From CALJFL01 sp039964455 (GTDB lineage: Bacteria > Pseudomonadota > Gammaproteobacteria > Pseudomonadales > Halieaceae): a DNA stretch of 64,000 bases. The notes beneath the pieces are model-generated. The model had not been told where the DNA came from. It saw nothing but the letters and a program-made list of their open reading frames with translations, and made no database searches. Within the stretch, counting starts at the first letter, position 1, and the number at the start of each line of letters is the position of its first letter. Where the stretch lies: contig JBDVXK010000024.1 of assembly GCA_039964455.1 (NCBI GenBank), positions 124,001 to 188,000 on the forward strand. Direction: 5' to 3'. Position numbers and translations under genes: made by a program. Below are positions 16,848-25,983 of this stretch, piece by piece.

Positions 16848-18257
16848 TCAGCGGCCTGGGCGCGAACCGACGAGTAACACCAATAGCCCCGCTGAAAACG
16901 GTAGCAATCTCTCCAGTATATCCCCGGGAGTACTGGGCATCAGATAAAACGTCACCGCCAGGCTAAAGCCAATGATAATTGCACAGAGGGCCGCTGGCGG
17001 TGCAACGCGACGCCCGGCCAGGCGCACAAAAACCAGCGGTCCGAAAGCGGAACCCAACGCTATCCAGGCAAACAGTACCCGGCTGAATATTCTCTCCGGC
17101 AAATAAATAGCGACAAGTACTGAGAGAATCACCAGGGCCACAATGGTCAGCCTGGAAATCAGCAACATCTGCGAGGGCTTACCCCGCCCCAGGCCCAGGT
17201 CATGGGCTATCGCACTGGCAGCGACCAGCAACTGACTGTCGGCAGTCGACATGATCGCGGATAACACCGCGGCCAGTAAAATTGCTCCGATCACCGGCGA
17301 AAAAAGACTCTCGGTCAGGACAAAGAAAATTGTCTCCGGGTTATCAATATTATTGTGCAGAACGTGCCCTACCAGGCCGAGAAAACACATACCCAGAAAA
17401 ACCACCAGATACCAGGCAATAGTAATCAGGCGCGCCTGTCTCAAGGCACGCTCGTCGCGCAATGCCATGAAGCGCACCAGTAAGTGAGGTTGGCCATAGG
17501 TGCCTACACCGATGCTAATACCGCCAATAATAAAACCCGCGGCTATCAGCCCCGCATTACCCGCGGTGAGACTCAGCTGCGCCTCGCTACTCACAGCGTG
17601 CAAGCCAGCAATAAATCCAGCCACACCTCCCACTTCCAGCAAGGCGACCACGGGCAGCAACACGGCTGTGGCAGCCATCAACAAGCCCTGAAGCGTATCG
17701 GTAACACTGACCGCCCAAAACCCGCCCAGCAATGTGTAGACCATAATGATTGACGCGCCAATGACAATGCTTTGGTTCATCGGCAGGTCGAAGGTAGAGG
17801 CAAAGGTATTCCCTGCACCCTGAAACTGCGCTGCCACGTAAAAGACAAAGGAAAAAATGATGATCAGCGAGGACACCCAGAGCATCGCTGTTCTCGTTGT
17901 ACCGGCGGAATCAAATACCAAAAAATCGGTAAGGGTAATGTGGTTGTGCTCGCGACTGAACTGCATCAATCGCGGCGCGATCCAAAACCAGGCCACCAAC
18001 ATGCCCGTCAGGGATCCGACGACCAGCCAAATCGCTGACACACCGATAACGTAGGCGACGCCGCTCATACCCAAAAGCGTCCAGGCCGAGGAAGCGCTGG
18101 ACGAATAACTGATTGCGGCAACTACCGGGCCAAGACCCCGACCCCCCAGGAAAAAATCATCCGCACTGTGGGTTCTGCGCGAGGCCCAGAAACCAATGGC
18201 GATAAGCACCAGCTTATACGCCACCAGAGTTACGATAACGACCGTCGCTTTATCCAT
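16848..18257 (-). CDS. Sodium:solute symporter (SSS family)
   Basis: A 469-aa integral membrane protein with about 13 hydrophobic segments and SSS-family features: the N-terminal RRTHSADDFFLGGRGLGP, the SSASSAWTLLGMSGVAY motif and the conserved ILLAAVLSAIMSTADSQLLVAAS (Na+-site region). It resembles PutP and other amino- or organic-acid/Na+ symporters. It is the last gene of the six-gene minus-strand operon beginning at 22483 and probably imports the operon's substrate. Confidence 0.9.
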   Translation of the reverse strand: MDKATVVIVTLVAYKLVLIAIGFWASRRTHSADDFFLGGRGLGPVVAAISYSSSASSAWTLLGMSGVAYVIGVSAIWLVVGSLTGMLVAWFWIAPRLMQFSREHNHITLTDFLVFDSAGTTRTAMLWVSSLIIIFSFVFYVAAQFQGAGNTFASTFDLPMNQSIVIGASIIMVYTLLGGFWAVSVTDTLQGLLMAATAVLLPVVALLEVGGVAGFIAGLHAVSSEAQLSLTAGNAGLIAAGFIIGGISIGVGTYGQPHLLVRFMALRDERALRQARLITIAWYLVVFLGMCFLGLVGHVLHNNIDNPETIFFVLTESLFSPVIGAILLAAVLSAIMSTADSQLLVAASAIAHDLGLGRGKPSQMLLISRLTIVALVILSVLVAIYLPERIFSRVLFAWIALGSAFGPLVFVRLAGRRVAPPAALCAIIIGFSLAVTFYLMPSTPGDILERLLPFSAGLLVLLVGSRPGR

Positions 18258-18297
18258 TGGCTTACCGGGAGCTTACGGAAGCATTGGCACCCTGCAA

Positions 18298-19311
18298 TCA
18301 GTCGTGATCGTGGTGATGGTCGTGAGAGTGCGGGCTATCATCGTGGTGATGATGATGTCCGTGCCAGTGATCGTGACGATGCCCGTCTGACTTGTGCTCG
18401 TTGTCATGACCGTGCTCATCACCGCGCCTGTGCATGGTCTGCTCAAAGTCTTCAGGGCCATGCGGGTGATTGTGATCGTGACTCACAGCCCACTTGTAGA
18501 GCAAAGGATCACGCTGGTAGATACGGGCTGCAGAACGCTCCACATTCTCTACCGGAGTAGTCCAGGGGTTATAGTGGAAGTGGTTAAACAGCTTGGAGTC
18601 AGTACGACCCAGAGCGATACAACCGTACTCCGAAGCAAACGCACCGTGATTGATATACGCAGGGCGCCAAAAATAGCCGCCAGTAGGAATATCACCAAAC
18701 TGCATCATCCAGGATGTGCCCCAGAGGTGATAAGACTCCTCGGCGCAGTCATGGTAAGAGATGTTGTCCTGATAAAATCCTGGCGTCATGCAATACAGGA
18801 AGGTCATAGCCTGGGAAATCGGGTTGAAGTTGAGCAACTTGATCAGGCAGCCCGCAGCGACCGAGGGCTTGGTAACGTTACCCATCGCCCATGGGATGTC
18901 CATGTATGAATCTGTGCTGTGATACAAGTCTACCTGCGCTAAAGGGTGATGCTCGGTGGACTCTTCGTGACTTGGCTCGCCGGTGTTATGCATCACCAGT
19001 ACCAGGCAGCCCTGCTCACTGCGGATTTCAGGCATTGCGTAACCCGCCGGCACAAAGAAATAGTGTCCTTTGCGACAGACGCGATCGCCTACCTGCATCT
19101 CGCCTTCGATGACAATCATCTCTTTTTCGGACCAGGAAAAGCCCGGCGTCTGCCGGTAACCGGCATTCAACTGCACAGTCATTGAACAGCTGCCCGTATC
19201 CGGGTCCAGACTTAGCATTTTGTAGCCCATGCCGCCGGCAAAGCCGGGCAGAGCCATATTTTTGAAATGTGTATCCCTGTCGCAAAAGGGCTCAATATGT
19301 GGACGTGCCAT
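18298..19311 (-). CDS. Bicupin (DUF4437-like) with long His-rich C-terminal tail
   Basis: A 337-aa protein. Two cupin barrels span about 1-275. The first has EKEMIVIEGEMQVGD and GHYFFVPAGYAMPE; the second has HDCAEESYHLWG... GGYFWRPAYINHGAF, with the histidines and glutamate expected of a metal site. The last 60-odd residues hold more than 20 histidines interspersed with Asp, a metal-binding tail of the kind seen in nickel chaperones such as HypB, UreE and SlyD. The operon also encodes a NiCoT-like permease. I infer a Ni- or Co-dependent dioxygenase or lyase with a built-in metal store. The reaction is unknown. Confidence 0.75.
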   Translation of the reverse strand: MARPHIEPFCDRDTHFKNMALPGFAGGMGYKMLSLDPDTGSCSMTVQLNAGYRQTPGFSWSEKEMIVIEGEMQVGDRVCRKGHYFFVPAGYAMPEIRSEQGCLVLVMHNTGEPSHEESTEHHPLAQVDLYHSTDSYMDIPWAMGNVTKPSVAAGCLIKLLNFNPISQAMTFLYCMTPGFYQDNISYHDCAEESYHLWGTSWMMQFGDIPTGGYFWRPAYINHGAFASEYGCIALGRTDSKLFNHFHYNPWTTPVENVERSAARIYQRDPLLYKWAVSHDHNHPHGPEDFEQTMHRRGDEHGHDNEHKSDGHRHDHWHGHHHHHDDSPHSHDHHHDHD

Positions 19312-19355
19312 TGTGTATCTCCGTAAATTCTTTAGGGGTCGCTATGCGGACGGGG

Positions 19356-19646
19356 TTACTCGCCGTCTACGCCATACTTCCAGATCACCTTGTCTTTTCG
19401 CCCTTCCGGCTTAACAGGTAGATCTGAGGGCTCGATCTTCATTTTGTCGTCGCCATCCGTGTTGAATCCGATGGTGGTGATACGATCGAAAAACTCCTGA
19501 TACCACTTCTCCCGCTTGGGAGAGAGGTCTTCCATCTCTTGCGCTATTTTCTGGTAGCGCGTCTCCTGCTCTGCTGCCTCCTCTTCAATCCAGGCTTTCA
19601 CCTCGGGCGGCACGTCGTGTTCGATAAACAAATTTTTAAAGCTCAT
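19356..19646 (-). CDS. Small protein of unknown function (96 aa)
   Basis: A 96-residue acidic protein with charged helices (PPEVKAWIEEEAAEQETRYQ, EKWYQEFFDRITTIGF) and a basic C-terminal end (EGRKDKVIWKYGVDGE). I recognise no family. Real-gene evidence is its place in the operon, 28 bases after the CoA-transferase and 44 before the bicupin, the same strand and the coherent codon use. It may be a subunit or assembly factor of the bicupin (inference). Confidence 0.7.
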   Translation of the reverse strand: MSFKNLFIEHDVPPEVKAWIEEEAAEQETRYQKIAQEMEDLSPKREKWYQEFFDRITTIGFNTDGDDKMKIEPSDLPVKPEGRKDKVIWKYGVDGE

Positions 19647-19674
19647 GGGTTTTGTTCCCTCTTTTTAGTTCAAT

Positions 19675-20880
19675 CTATTCCTGTGGCGACCGCGCTTCAC
19701 CGCTATCTATCATGGCATCGACTTCGGCCTGACTGAAACCGGCCTCCAGTAATACCTCTTCGCTGTGCTCACCCAATCGTGGCGCGAGACTGCGAATTGA
19801 AGCCGGGGTCTTGGCAAAATTCATCGGTGGACTGCTGGACCTTATAAGCCCCTCTGTCGGGTGCTCATGCTCTTGCCAGAAGCCACTTTCCACCAGGTGT
19901 GGGTCGGTGATCAGGTCATCCAATGAGTTAACCACCATCATCGGCACATTGGTGTCGCCCAAAAGTTGCAGCCAGTCATCTCGATCACGTCCGGCAATAA
20001 TCTCGCCCGTCACCCGGTAAGATTCATTAATATTCTTGAGCCGCGTCGCCATGTCGATAAACCGCTCATCATCGGCCAGCTCAGGATTACCGGACAATTC
20101 GCAAAAGGTACGCCAGTGATTGTCCCAGTAGGGTAAAACCGCCAGGTATTGTCCGTCGCGGGTTTTGTAAGGGCGCCTGTGCGCAGCCATAAGACGCACA
20201 TAGCCAGCCTCGCCTATGGGCGGCTCAAAGGTTTGCCCCCACAAGTGCTCTGTCATCACAAAGGACACCATGGATTCAAACATGGGCACTTCAATCTCTT
20301 GACCCTCGCCAGTACGCTGTTTGTGAAACAAGGCCGCTAACACGGATTGCACCACCACCATCGCGGTTGTCTTGTCGGCGATGATCGTTGGCAGATAGCG
20401 GGGTTCGCCCTCAACCATACTTTGCAGGACCGCAACGCCACTGGCAGCCTGAATAGAATCATCCAGCGCACCCTTGTCGCCATAGGGACCCTTCTTGCTA
20501 TAGCCGTAAGTTGCGCAATAAACCACATCGGGATTGACCGCCTGTACTGACGCATAATCAAGCCCCAGGCGCTGCATGGCACCGGGTCGAAAGTTATGCA
20601 CCACAACGTCGGCAGATTTAATGATTTCAAGCGCCGCCGCACGGCCCTTGTCCGACTTCAGGTCCAGCGAGACGGATCGCTTATTGCGATTACAGGTCAT
20701 GTACAGCGAACCCATATCGCTATGATTGCGGTGCGGGCCCAGGTTGCGATTGGTATCACCGGCGGGCGGCTCGATCTTGATCACATCGGCACCCAGGTCA
20801 CCCAGCATCTGACAGGCATAAGGCCCCAGAACGACGCTGGTCATTTCGACAACGCGAATCCCTTCCAGCGGCGCGGTCAC
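19675..20880 (-). CDS. Class III (CaiB/BaiF) CoA-transferase
   Basis: A 401-aa family III CoA-transferase. Hallmarks are the N-terminal PLEGIRVVEMTSVVLGPYACQ, LGADVIKIEPPAGD, the NRNKRSVSLDLK segment, the catalytic aspartate at about 140 in GALDDSIQAASG, and the C-terminal LGEHSEEVL. It moves CoA from a donor thioester such as succinyl-CoA to an organic acid. The start is GTG at 20880, which overlaps the amidohydrolase stop by four bases (GTGA), so translation is coupled. The acceptor acid is probably the product of the upstream amidohydrolase or the bicupin. Confidence 0.9.
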   Translation of the reverse strand: MTAPLEGIRVVEMTSVVLGPYACQMLGDLGADVIKIEPPAGDTNRNLGPHRNHSDMGSLYMTCNRNKRSVSLDLKSDKGRAAALEIIKSADVVVHNFRPGAMQRLGLDYASVQAVNPDVVYCATYGYSKKGPYGDKGALDDSIQAASGVAVLQSMVEGEPRYLPTIIADKTTAMVVVQSVLAALFHKQRTGEGQEIEVPMFESMVSFVMTEHLWGQTFEPPIGEAGYVRLMAAHRRPYKTRDGQYLAVLPYWDNHWRTFCELSGNPELADDERFIDMATRLKNINESYRVTGEIIAGRDRDDWLQLLGDTNVPMMVVNSLDDLITDPHLVESGFWQEHEHPTEGLIRSSSPPMNFAKTPASIRSLAPRLGEHSEEVLLEAGFSQAEVDAMIDSGEARSPQE

Positions 20881-21749
20881 TTGATCTTGTCCTCCAGCCC
20901 ATACAACGCAATCACGTTATCTCGCATGAACTTCTGACGCACTTCTGGCTTTAACTGCAGACTGTCGATCTCTTCCACGGTGCGCTCAAACCTGAGTACT
21001 GGAAAATCGGTGCCAAAGATGACTTTGTCCTGGCCATAGGAGTTAAGGTATTTGACCACGCTCTCCGGCCAGTACTTTGGGCTATGGGCATCGGTACAGA
21101 TGTACACGTTGTCGTGTTTCCAGGCCATCGCAATCATTTCATCGTGCCAGGGAATCCCCACGTGCGACCCAATCAACTTCAGCTCAGGCAAGTCACAAGC
21201 AATATCGTCCAGGTAGATGGGTCTGCCAACAGATCGACAACGCTGTTGCTTCGAATAAATCAGCGATTGCCCAACCTGCATCTGTACCGGTATATCGAGC
21301 TCAATGCACTTGGCGTAAAAGGGATAATACTTGGCGTGATTGGCGGGCAATTCGAACCAATGCGGGTACAGGTGCGCACCGATAAAGCCCAGCTCCTTCA
21401 CCGCATATTCAAGGCCGCGTACACCATCCATGCCCGTATAAGGGTCTATTCCCAACAAGCCAAAAAACCGGTCCGGATAGCGGCGCACCGCTTCTGCTAC
21501 GACCTCTGGCGGCATGTGGTAACAGCCCGGCAATCCGACCCGGCCAGATTTAGCCGCGATCAAAAAACCATATTCAATATTGGCAGCATCCATGCCTTCC
21601 AGCATCTGCTCGAGGCTGATACCCCCACTGTCGTGCTTTCCCTTGACCTTGCCAACGAAGAATTCGTCAGTCCAATCGGGACGGTGGGACAGCGCCTCAT
21701 TGGTCCAGATGTTTACAACCGCATCGATGGCCTGATAGTTAGCTGACAT
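20877..21749 (-). CDS. Amidohydrolase-2 family protein (ACMSD-like)
   Basis: A 290-aa TIM-barrel protein of the amidohydrolase-2 / ACMSD decarboxylase family: FFGLLGIDPYTG, ELGFIGAHLYPHW (His), LIGSHVG (His) and the C-terminal KVIFGTDFPVLR with the metal aspartate. The N-terminal H-x-H pair usual in the family reads N-I-W here (DAVVNIWTNE). The ATG at 21749 is chosen because AAGGAGAGGC precedes it; the upstream frame start at 21791 lies inside the permease gene. It is probably a decarboxylase or hydrolase acting on the operon's substrate. Confidence 0.8.
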   Translation of the reverse strand: MSANYQAIDAVVNIWTNEALSHRPDWTDEFFVGKVKGKHDSGGISLEQMLEGMDAANIEYGFLIAAKSGRVGLPGCYHMPPEVVAEAVRRYPDRFFGLLGIDPYTGMDGVRGLEYAVKELGFIGAHLYPHWFELPANHAKYYPFYAKCIELDIPVQMQVGQSLIYSKQQRCRSVGRPIYLDDIACDLPELKLIGSHVGIPWHDEMIAMAWKHDNVYICTDAHSPKYWPESVVKYLNSYGQDKVIFGTDFPVLRFERTVEEIDSLQLKPEVRQKFMRDNVIALYGLEDKIK

Positions 21750-21757
21750 GCCTCTCC

Positions 21758-22483
21758 TTAAAGCCCCAGTACCGCTATGGACAATCCACACAGTGTGATC
21801 GTGCCGCCGGCAATCGCCTCGCTAAAACGCTCCATGGACGGCATACGAACAAACTGCAGCCCCCAGGTGGAAACAAGTACCACCGCCAGCATCGTGGCAA
21901 CAGTGACCAGAGCAAAAACGCCAGTCACCGCCAAAACTCCGACAACACTTTCCGTGGCCGCCGGGAACATCAGTACAGGAATAAGTGGCTCGCAGGGGCC
22001 CAAAACAAAAATGATAAAGACGCCCCACCCCGCCAGCGACCGGCGACCCTCGGGTGCGTCCTGGCTACTGTGAGCATGACTGTGGGACTCGCGATGAGTA
22101 TGCGTATGGTAGTGGCGCTCGCCGCCGTCATGACTGTGCCAGTGTGCATGCGGCTTATTACGATAGGCGCGCCGCAAACCCCAGGCCAAATAGATCAAAC
22201 CTAAAGATACCAGCGCCCACGCCGCGAGATCACCGCGCACGCCCTCTATCCATTCCAGGGAAGACAGTTGCACACCCACCCAGACACCTATCAGGCCAAG
22301 CACCACAGAGCCTACGATGTGACCTGCGCCGCATACCAGGGTCACCCTGAGCGCCTTGGCAATTGACCAGCCCCGGCTTTTTGCCATCGCAACAAAGGGT
22401 AAATAATGATCCGGGCCCAACAGCGTGTGCACAAACGCGATAGTTGCTGCAGTACCACAGAGAACAAGTATTTCAGGAGACAT
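21758..22483 (-). CDS. NiCoT/UreH-like nickel-cobalt permease with His-rich loop
   Basis: A 241-aa membrane protein with six hydrophobic segments. The first carries HTLLGPDHYLPF, an H-x4-D-H signature of nickel/cobalt transporters. The central cytoplasmic loop (about 112-150) holds about a dozen histidines, and GPCEPLIPVLMFPA follows in the next helix. It is the first gene of the operon with the amidohydrolase and His-tailed bicupin, suggesting that it supplies the metal for that system. Export (RcnA-like) instead of uptake cannot be excluded from sequence alone. Confidence 0.8.
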   Translation of the reverse strand: MSPEILVLCGTAATIAFVHTLLGPDHYLPFVAMAKSRGWSIAKALRVTLVCGAGHIVGSVVLGLIGVWVGVQLSSLEWIEGVRGDLAAWALVSLGLIYLAWGLRRAYRNKPHAHWHSHDGGERHYHTHTHRESHSHAHSSQDAPEGRRSLAGWGVFIIFVLGPCEPLIPVLMFPAATESVVGVLAVTGVFALVTVATMLAVVLVSTWGLQFVRMPSMERFSEAIAGGTITLCGLSIAVLGL

Positions 22484-22686
22484 GGGTTATGTTTCTTTTT
22501 TGTATCATTGTTAGGTCAATAGAACATTAAAAGTATAGGCGCCAGATGTTGCAGCGGCAAGCCACAGCCCTACCCGGCAGCGCCATTCTAACGGCAATTT
22601 AGGCTAAATGATATATAGATATACCTATAGAACTTTTAATCTGCTTGGTGCTAGACTGCAACTCAATCATCCAGACCCCAACTGAT
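22484..22686. promoter_or_regulatory. Divergent intergenic region, permease operon / LeuC-like gene
   Basis: An AT-rich stretch around 22605-22640 contains the TATA-rich run GATATATAGATATACCTATAG, suitable for -10 boxes in both directions. I found no clear operator palindrome. Confidence 0.35.
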
Positions 22687-24084
22687 ATGCCCTCTACCCT
22701 CTTCCAAAAGCTCTGGGACCTACACCGGGTTGCTGCGCTGGGTAATAGTGAGCAACTCATCTATATAGACCGGGTATTTCTGCACGAACGCACCGGCAGC
22801 CTGGCACTGCAGGGGCTCGAGAGTCGCCAACGGCGCATTCACCGGCCCGCGCAAGTTTTCTGCACCATGGACCATATCGTCGACACGCACCCTGGGCGAG
22901 GTGATGAAACCTTAATGCCCAGTGGTACCGACTTCATACTGGCAACCCGTGAGGCCGCCACCAGGGCTGGTATCAAGCTATTCGATCTGGGCGACCCCAA
23001 TCAGGGCATCAGCCATGTTGTTGCCGCAGAACTGGGCATTGCACTGCCCGGAACCACCGTGGTCTGCCCGGACAGCCATACCTGCACGCTGGGCGGTCTG
23101 GGGGCTTTGGCGTGGGGCGTAGGCTCAACCGAGGCCGAACACGCCATGGCCACCAGCACACTGAGAGTAAGCACTCCCAAAACCATGCGGGTAAGCTTTA
23201 ACGGTGAACTACAAGCAGGGGTTACAGCCAAGGACCTGATACTGAAGCTGATCAGCGAATATGGCGCGGCTGGTGGCGCTGGCTATGCCATAGAATTTGC
23301 AGGACCAGTAATAGAACAACTGCCTGTTGAGGCACGTATGACTCTATGTAACATGGCCGTCGAGTTTTCAGCATTCACTGGTTTTATTGCGCCGGACGAA
23401 ACCACCATTCGCTACCTGTCCAGTCGCGCCTACGCGCCCGCCGGCACGGCTTTCGAGCACGCCGCCGAACACTGGCGCACACTCTATTCCGACGACGATG
23501 CCAGCTTCGATGCGGAGATAGCGATCGACTGTAGCGAACTGGCCACCATGGTCACCTGGGGCACCAGCCCCGAACACGCCATTGCCATAGATCACTGCAT
23601 TCCGGACCCCACCCTGGAAACCGACCCCAAGGTCAGGGAAGGCATGGAGAAAGCCCTGCGCTATATGGATGTGACTCCGGGTACCGAAGCGCAGGGGATA
23701 AAAATCGACGCCGCGTTTATAGGCTCCTGCACCAATAGTCGCTTGAGCGACCTGCGTGCCGCGGCAAAATTTCTTGAGGGTAAGCACGTGGCACCGGGTG
23801 TTGCCGCGGTATGTGTGCCAGGTTCAACAGGGGTCAAATCTGCCGCGGAAGCAGAGGGCCTGCACAAGATCTTCGAGGCAGCAGGTTTCGACTGGCGGGA
23901 ATCCGGTTGCTCCATGTGCTTTTATGCGGGCGGGGAAACATTCGGCCCCGGCGCACGGGTGATCTCCAGCACCAACCGTAACTTCGAAGGACGCCAGGGC
24001 CCGGGCACACGGACCCACCTTGCCAGTCCGCTCACCGTTGCGGCCTCCGCCTGTAATGGCTTTATTACGGGTGCATCACAGTGA
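22687..24084 (+). CDS. LeuC-type aconitase-family hydro-lyase, large subunit
   Basis: A 465-aa 3-isopropylmalate-dehydratase-type large subunit. The [4Fe-4S] ligands are Cys348 (GSCTNSR), Cys408 and Cys411 (SGCSMC), and CPDSHTCTLGGLGA and NRNFEGRQG are present. After CSMC the canonical LAMNPD-type segment is replaced by FYAGGETFGPG, which points to a different substrate (citramalate-, dimethylmalate- or methylmalate-type dehydration). The small subunit follows with a GTGA overlap. Neither leuA nor leuB is present; CoA-transferase and HMG-CoA-lyase-type genes lie next to it, so a catabolic role is likely. The in-frame ATG at 22645 is less favoured. Confidence 0.82.
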   Translation: MPSTLFQKLWDLHRVAALGNSEQLIYIDRVFLHERTGSLALQGLESRQRRIHRPAQVFCTMDHIVDTHPGRGDETLMPSGTDFILATREAATRAGIKLFDLGDPNQGISHVVAAELGIALPGTTVVCPDSHTCTLGGLGALAWGVGSTEAEHAMATSTLRVSTPKTMRVSFNGELQAGVTAKDLILKLISEYGAAGGAGYAIEFAGPVIEQLPVEARMTLCNMAVEFSAFTGFIAPDETTIRYLSSRAYAPAGTAFEHAAEHWRTLYSDDDASFDAEIAIDCSELATMVTWGTSPEHAIAIDHCIPDPTLETDPKVREGMEKALRYMDVTPGTEAQGIKIDAAFIGSCTNSRLSDLRAAAKFLEGKHVAPGVAAVCVPGSTGVKSAAEAEGLHKIFEAAGFDWRESGCSMCFYAGGETFGPGARVISSTNRNFEGRQGPGTRTHLASPLTVAASACNGFITGASQ

Positions 24085-24710
24085 CACCCTCAGACAAGTT
24101 CACGGTGCATACGGGCGTGGCTGCGCCTATCCTGCGCAACAATGTCGACACCGATGCCATCATTCCATCTCGGGAAATGAAACGCGTCTCACGCGAAGGA
24201 CTGGGTGAAGGCCTGTTCGCCGGATGGCGTTACACCCTACCCGGCGGCCGTGAAGAAAATCCGGATTTCGTTCTCAACCAATCTGACTACGCCAGCACCA
24301 GCATTTTGCTGGCAGGCGCCAATTTCGGCTGCGGCTCGTCGCGCGAACATGCCGCATGGGCGCTGAAGGACTATGGCATCAGGGCCATTATCGCCCCGTC
24401 CTTCGGCACTATTTTTTATAACAACTGTATCCGTAACGGCTTGCTGCCCATCGAATTGTCGGAGCAGGAGATTTCAGCGTTGGCAACAGCGCCGGGACGT
24501 AGCCCTACCCCCGCGCAACTGACTATCGATCTGCCGCAGCAACGCATTACTGATGCCAACGGCAAAGTCTACGAATTTACGATCAGTGCAGCGGCCAAAG
24601 GTATGCTGGTAGAAGGCCTCGATGAAATTGCGCTGACATTGCAGCGCATTGAAGACATCGATGCGTTCGAACAAAAAGACGCTGAACAACGCCCCTGGGT
24701 TTACCTCTAA
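24081..24710 (+). CDS. LeuD-type aconitase-family hydro-lyase, small subunit
   Basis: A 209-aa swivel-domain subunit, matching LeuD in length. NNVDTDAIIPSREMKRVSREGLGEGLF, the substrate loop FGCGSSREHAAWALKDYGIRA and SFGTIFYNNCIRNGLLPI are diagnostic. GTG at 24081 overlaps the large-subunit stop by four bases. It forms the active site with the 22687 protein. The gene converges on the CoA-transferase at 24732. Confidence 0.88.
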   Translation: MTPSDKFTVHTGVAAPILRNNVDTDAIIPSREMKRVSREGLGEGLFAGWRYTLPGGREENPDFVLNQSDYASTSILLAGANFGCGSSREHAAWALKDYGIRAIIAPSFGTIFYNNCIRNGLLPIELSEQEISALATAPGRSPTPAQLTIDLPQQRITDANGKVYEFTISAAAKGMLVEGLDEIALTLQRIEDIDAFEQKDAEQRPWVYL

Positions 24711-24731
24711 ACCGCAATAGAGTTCGCGCGC

Positions 24732-25934
24732 TCAGCTCTGCGCACGCACCAGGCCTGCAGACAGCAGGGATTCAATCTCGGCGTCGCTGTACCCTACATC
24801 CCGCATCACCTGCCGCGTGTGCTCTCCTTCCTGCGGAATGTCGTGGCGCAGTGCGAATTTATCGCCGCCCATTTCCATGGGCAGGGATGGCAAACGGGTC
24901 GCCTCGCCAATATTCGCCGGGTCGGTCAGCGTGACCTCCTGCAAACCACCCCCCGCATTGAGATGAGGGTCATCAAACAAATCAGCGGGTCTGTTAATTG
25001 GCGCAAAGGGTATGCCGGCCTTGTCCAGCCTGGCCGTCAGTTCCTGCTTGTCCATGGCGCCGAACAGCGCTTCGATGACAGGCAGAATGCGCTCTCGTTG
25101 TTTAACTCGCTCATTGTTGTCATCCAGCGAGCGATCAGCTGCAAACTCAGAAAGCTCAAACTCTTCACAAAATCGCTGCCAGAGCGTATCGCTAACCACG
25201 CCCACGAAAATTCGCTCGCCGTCGGCAGCATCAAAAATGTCATACACAGACCAGGCCGATCGACGCACCGACATCGGTGGCGGAATTTCACCCGACACCG
25301 CCTGCTGGGCCATGTGCTGTCCCACCATGAACGCCGTGGTTTCAAACAGTGCGCTGGTGACCAGGTCGCCACGTCCGGTCAGGTGGCGCTTCTCCAGCGC
25401 CGCCAGAATTCCTATCACGCCAAACATACCGCCGGTGATATCGATGACCGAAGAGCCGGCCCGCAGTGGTCGGTCTGGCAGGCCTGTCATGTAGGCAAGG
25501 CCACCCATCATCTGTGTAACCTCGTCCAGCGCGGTGCGATGCGCATAGGGCCCCGACAAGAAACCTTTCAAGGAACAGTAGATAAGCCTTTCGTTTAACG
25601 CCGCCATTGCCTGGTAGCCAAAGCCCAGCTTTTCCATTGCGCCAGGGCGGAAGTTCTCGATCAGAACATCTGCGCTGCTCACCAGTCGTTCCGCCAGCTC
25701 GCGTCCTTGTGGAGACTTCAGGTCCACGCAAATACTCTGCTTGTTGCGGTTATACATGGGAAAGTAGCCGGCACCCGACCCTTTCAGTCGCCGGGTATTG
25801 TCCCCTTTGATCGGCTCTATCTTGATAACCTCTGCGCCAAGATCCGCCAGGATCACACCGACGGTAGGCCCCATCACCATATGGGTGAATTCAACGACCT
25901 TGATACCCGCAAGAGGTAGTGCGCTGCTATCCAT
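24732..25934 (-). CDS. Class III (CaiB/BaiF) CoA-transferase
   Basis: A 400-aa family III CoA-transferase with LPLAGIKVVEFTHMVMGPTVG, LGAEVIKIEP, NRNKQSICVDLKSPQG, the catalytic aspartate about 137 in TALDEVTQMMGG, and MFGVIGILAALEKR. It diverges from the HMG-CoA-lyase-type gene at 26051 across a palindrome-containing promoter region, and converges on the LeuCD pair. A pathway LeuCD hydration, CoA transfer, then aldol cleavage is plausible, as for citramalate or dimethylmalate degradation (inference). Confidence 0.9.
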   Translation of the reverse strand: MDSSALPLAGIKVVEFTHMVMGPTVGVILADLGAEVIKIEPIKGDNTRRLKGSGAGYFPMYNRNKQSICVDLKSPQGRELAERLVSSADVLIENFRPGAMEKLGFGYQAMAALNERLIYCSLKGFLSGPYAHRTALDEVTQMMGGLAYMTGLPDRPLRAGSSVIDITGGMFGVIGILAALEKRHLTGRGDLVTSALFETTAFMVGQHMAQQAVSGEIPPPMSVRRSAWSVYDIFDAADGERIFVGVVSDTLWQRFCEEFELSEFAADRSLDDNNERVKQRERILPVIEALFGAMDKQELTARLDKAGIPFAPINRPADLFDDPHLNAGGGLQEVTLTDPANIGEATRLPSLPMEMGGDKFALRHDIPQEGEHTRQVMRDVGYSDAEIESLLSAGLVRAQS

Positions 25935-25983
25935 TAGTTATGTTCCATCTTCCACATGCTCCAGAGGACCATTTGGCCCACAT

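Noticed and set aside
18300..18420. Repetitive GTGATGATG-like tract that looked like a microsatellite or degenerate repeat array
   Set aside because: It is fully explained as the His/Asp codons of the bicupin's C-terminal tail on the minus strand.
22080..22160. Repetitive CATGACTGTG-like stretch
   Set aside because: It encodes the His-rich loop of the nickel/cobalt permease and is not an independent repeat.
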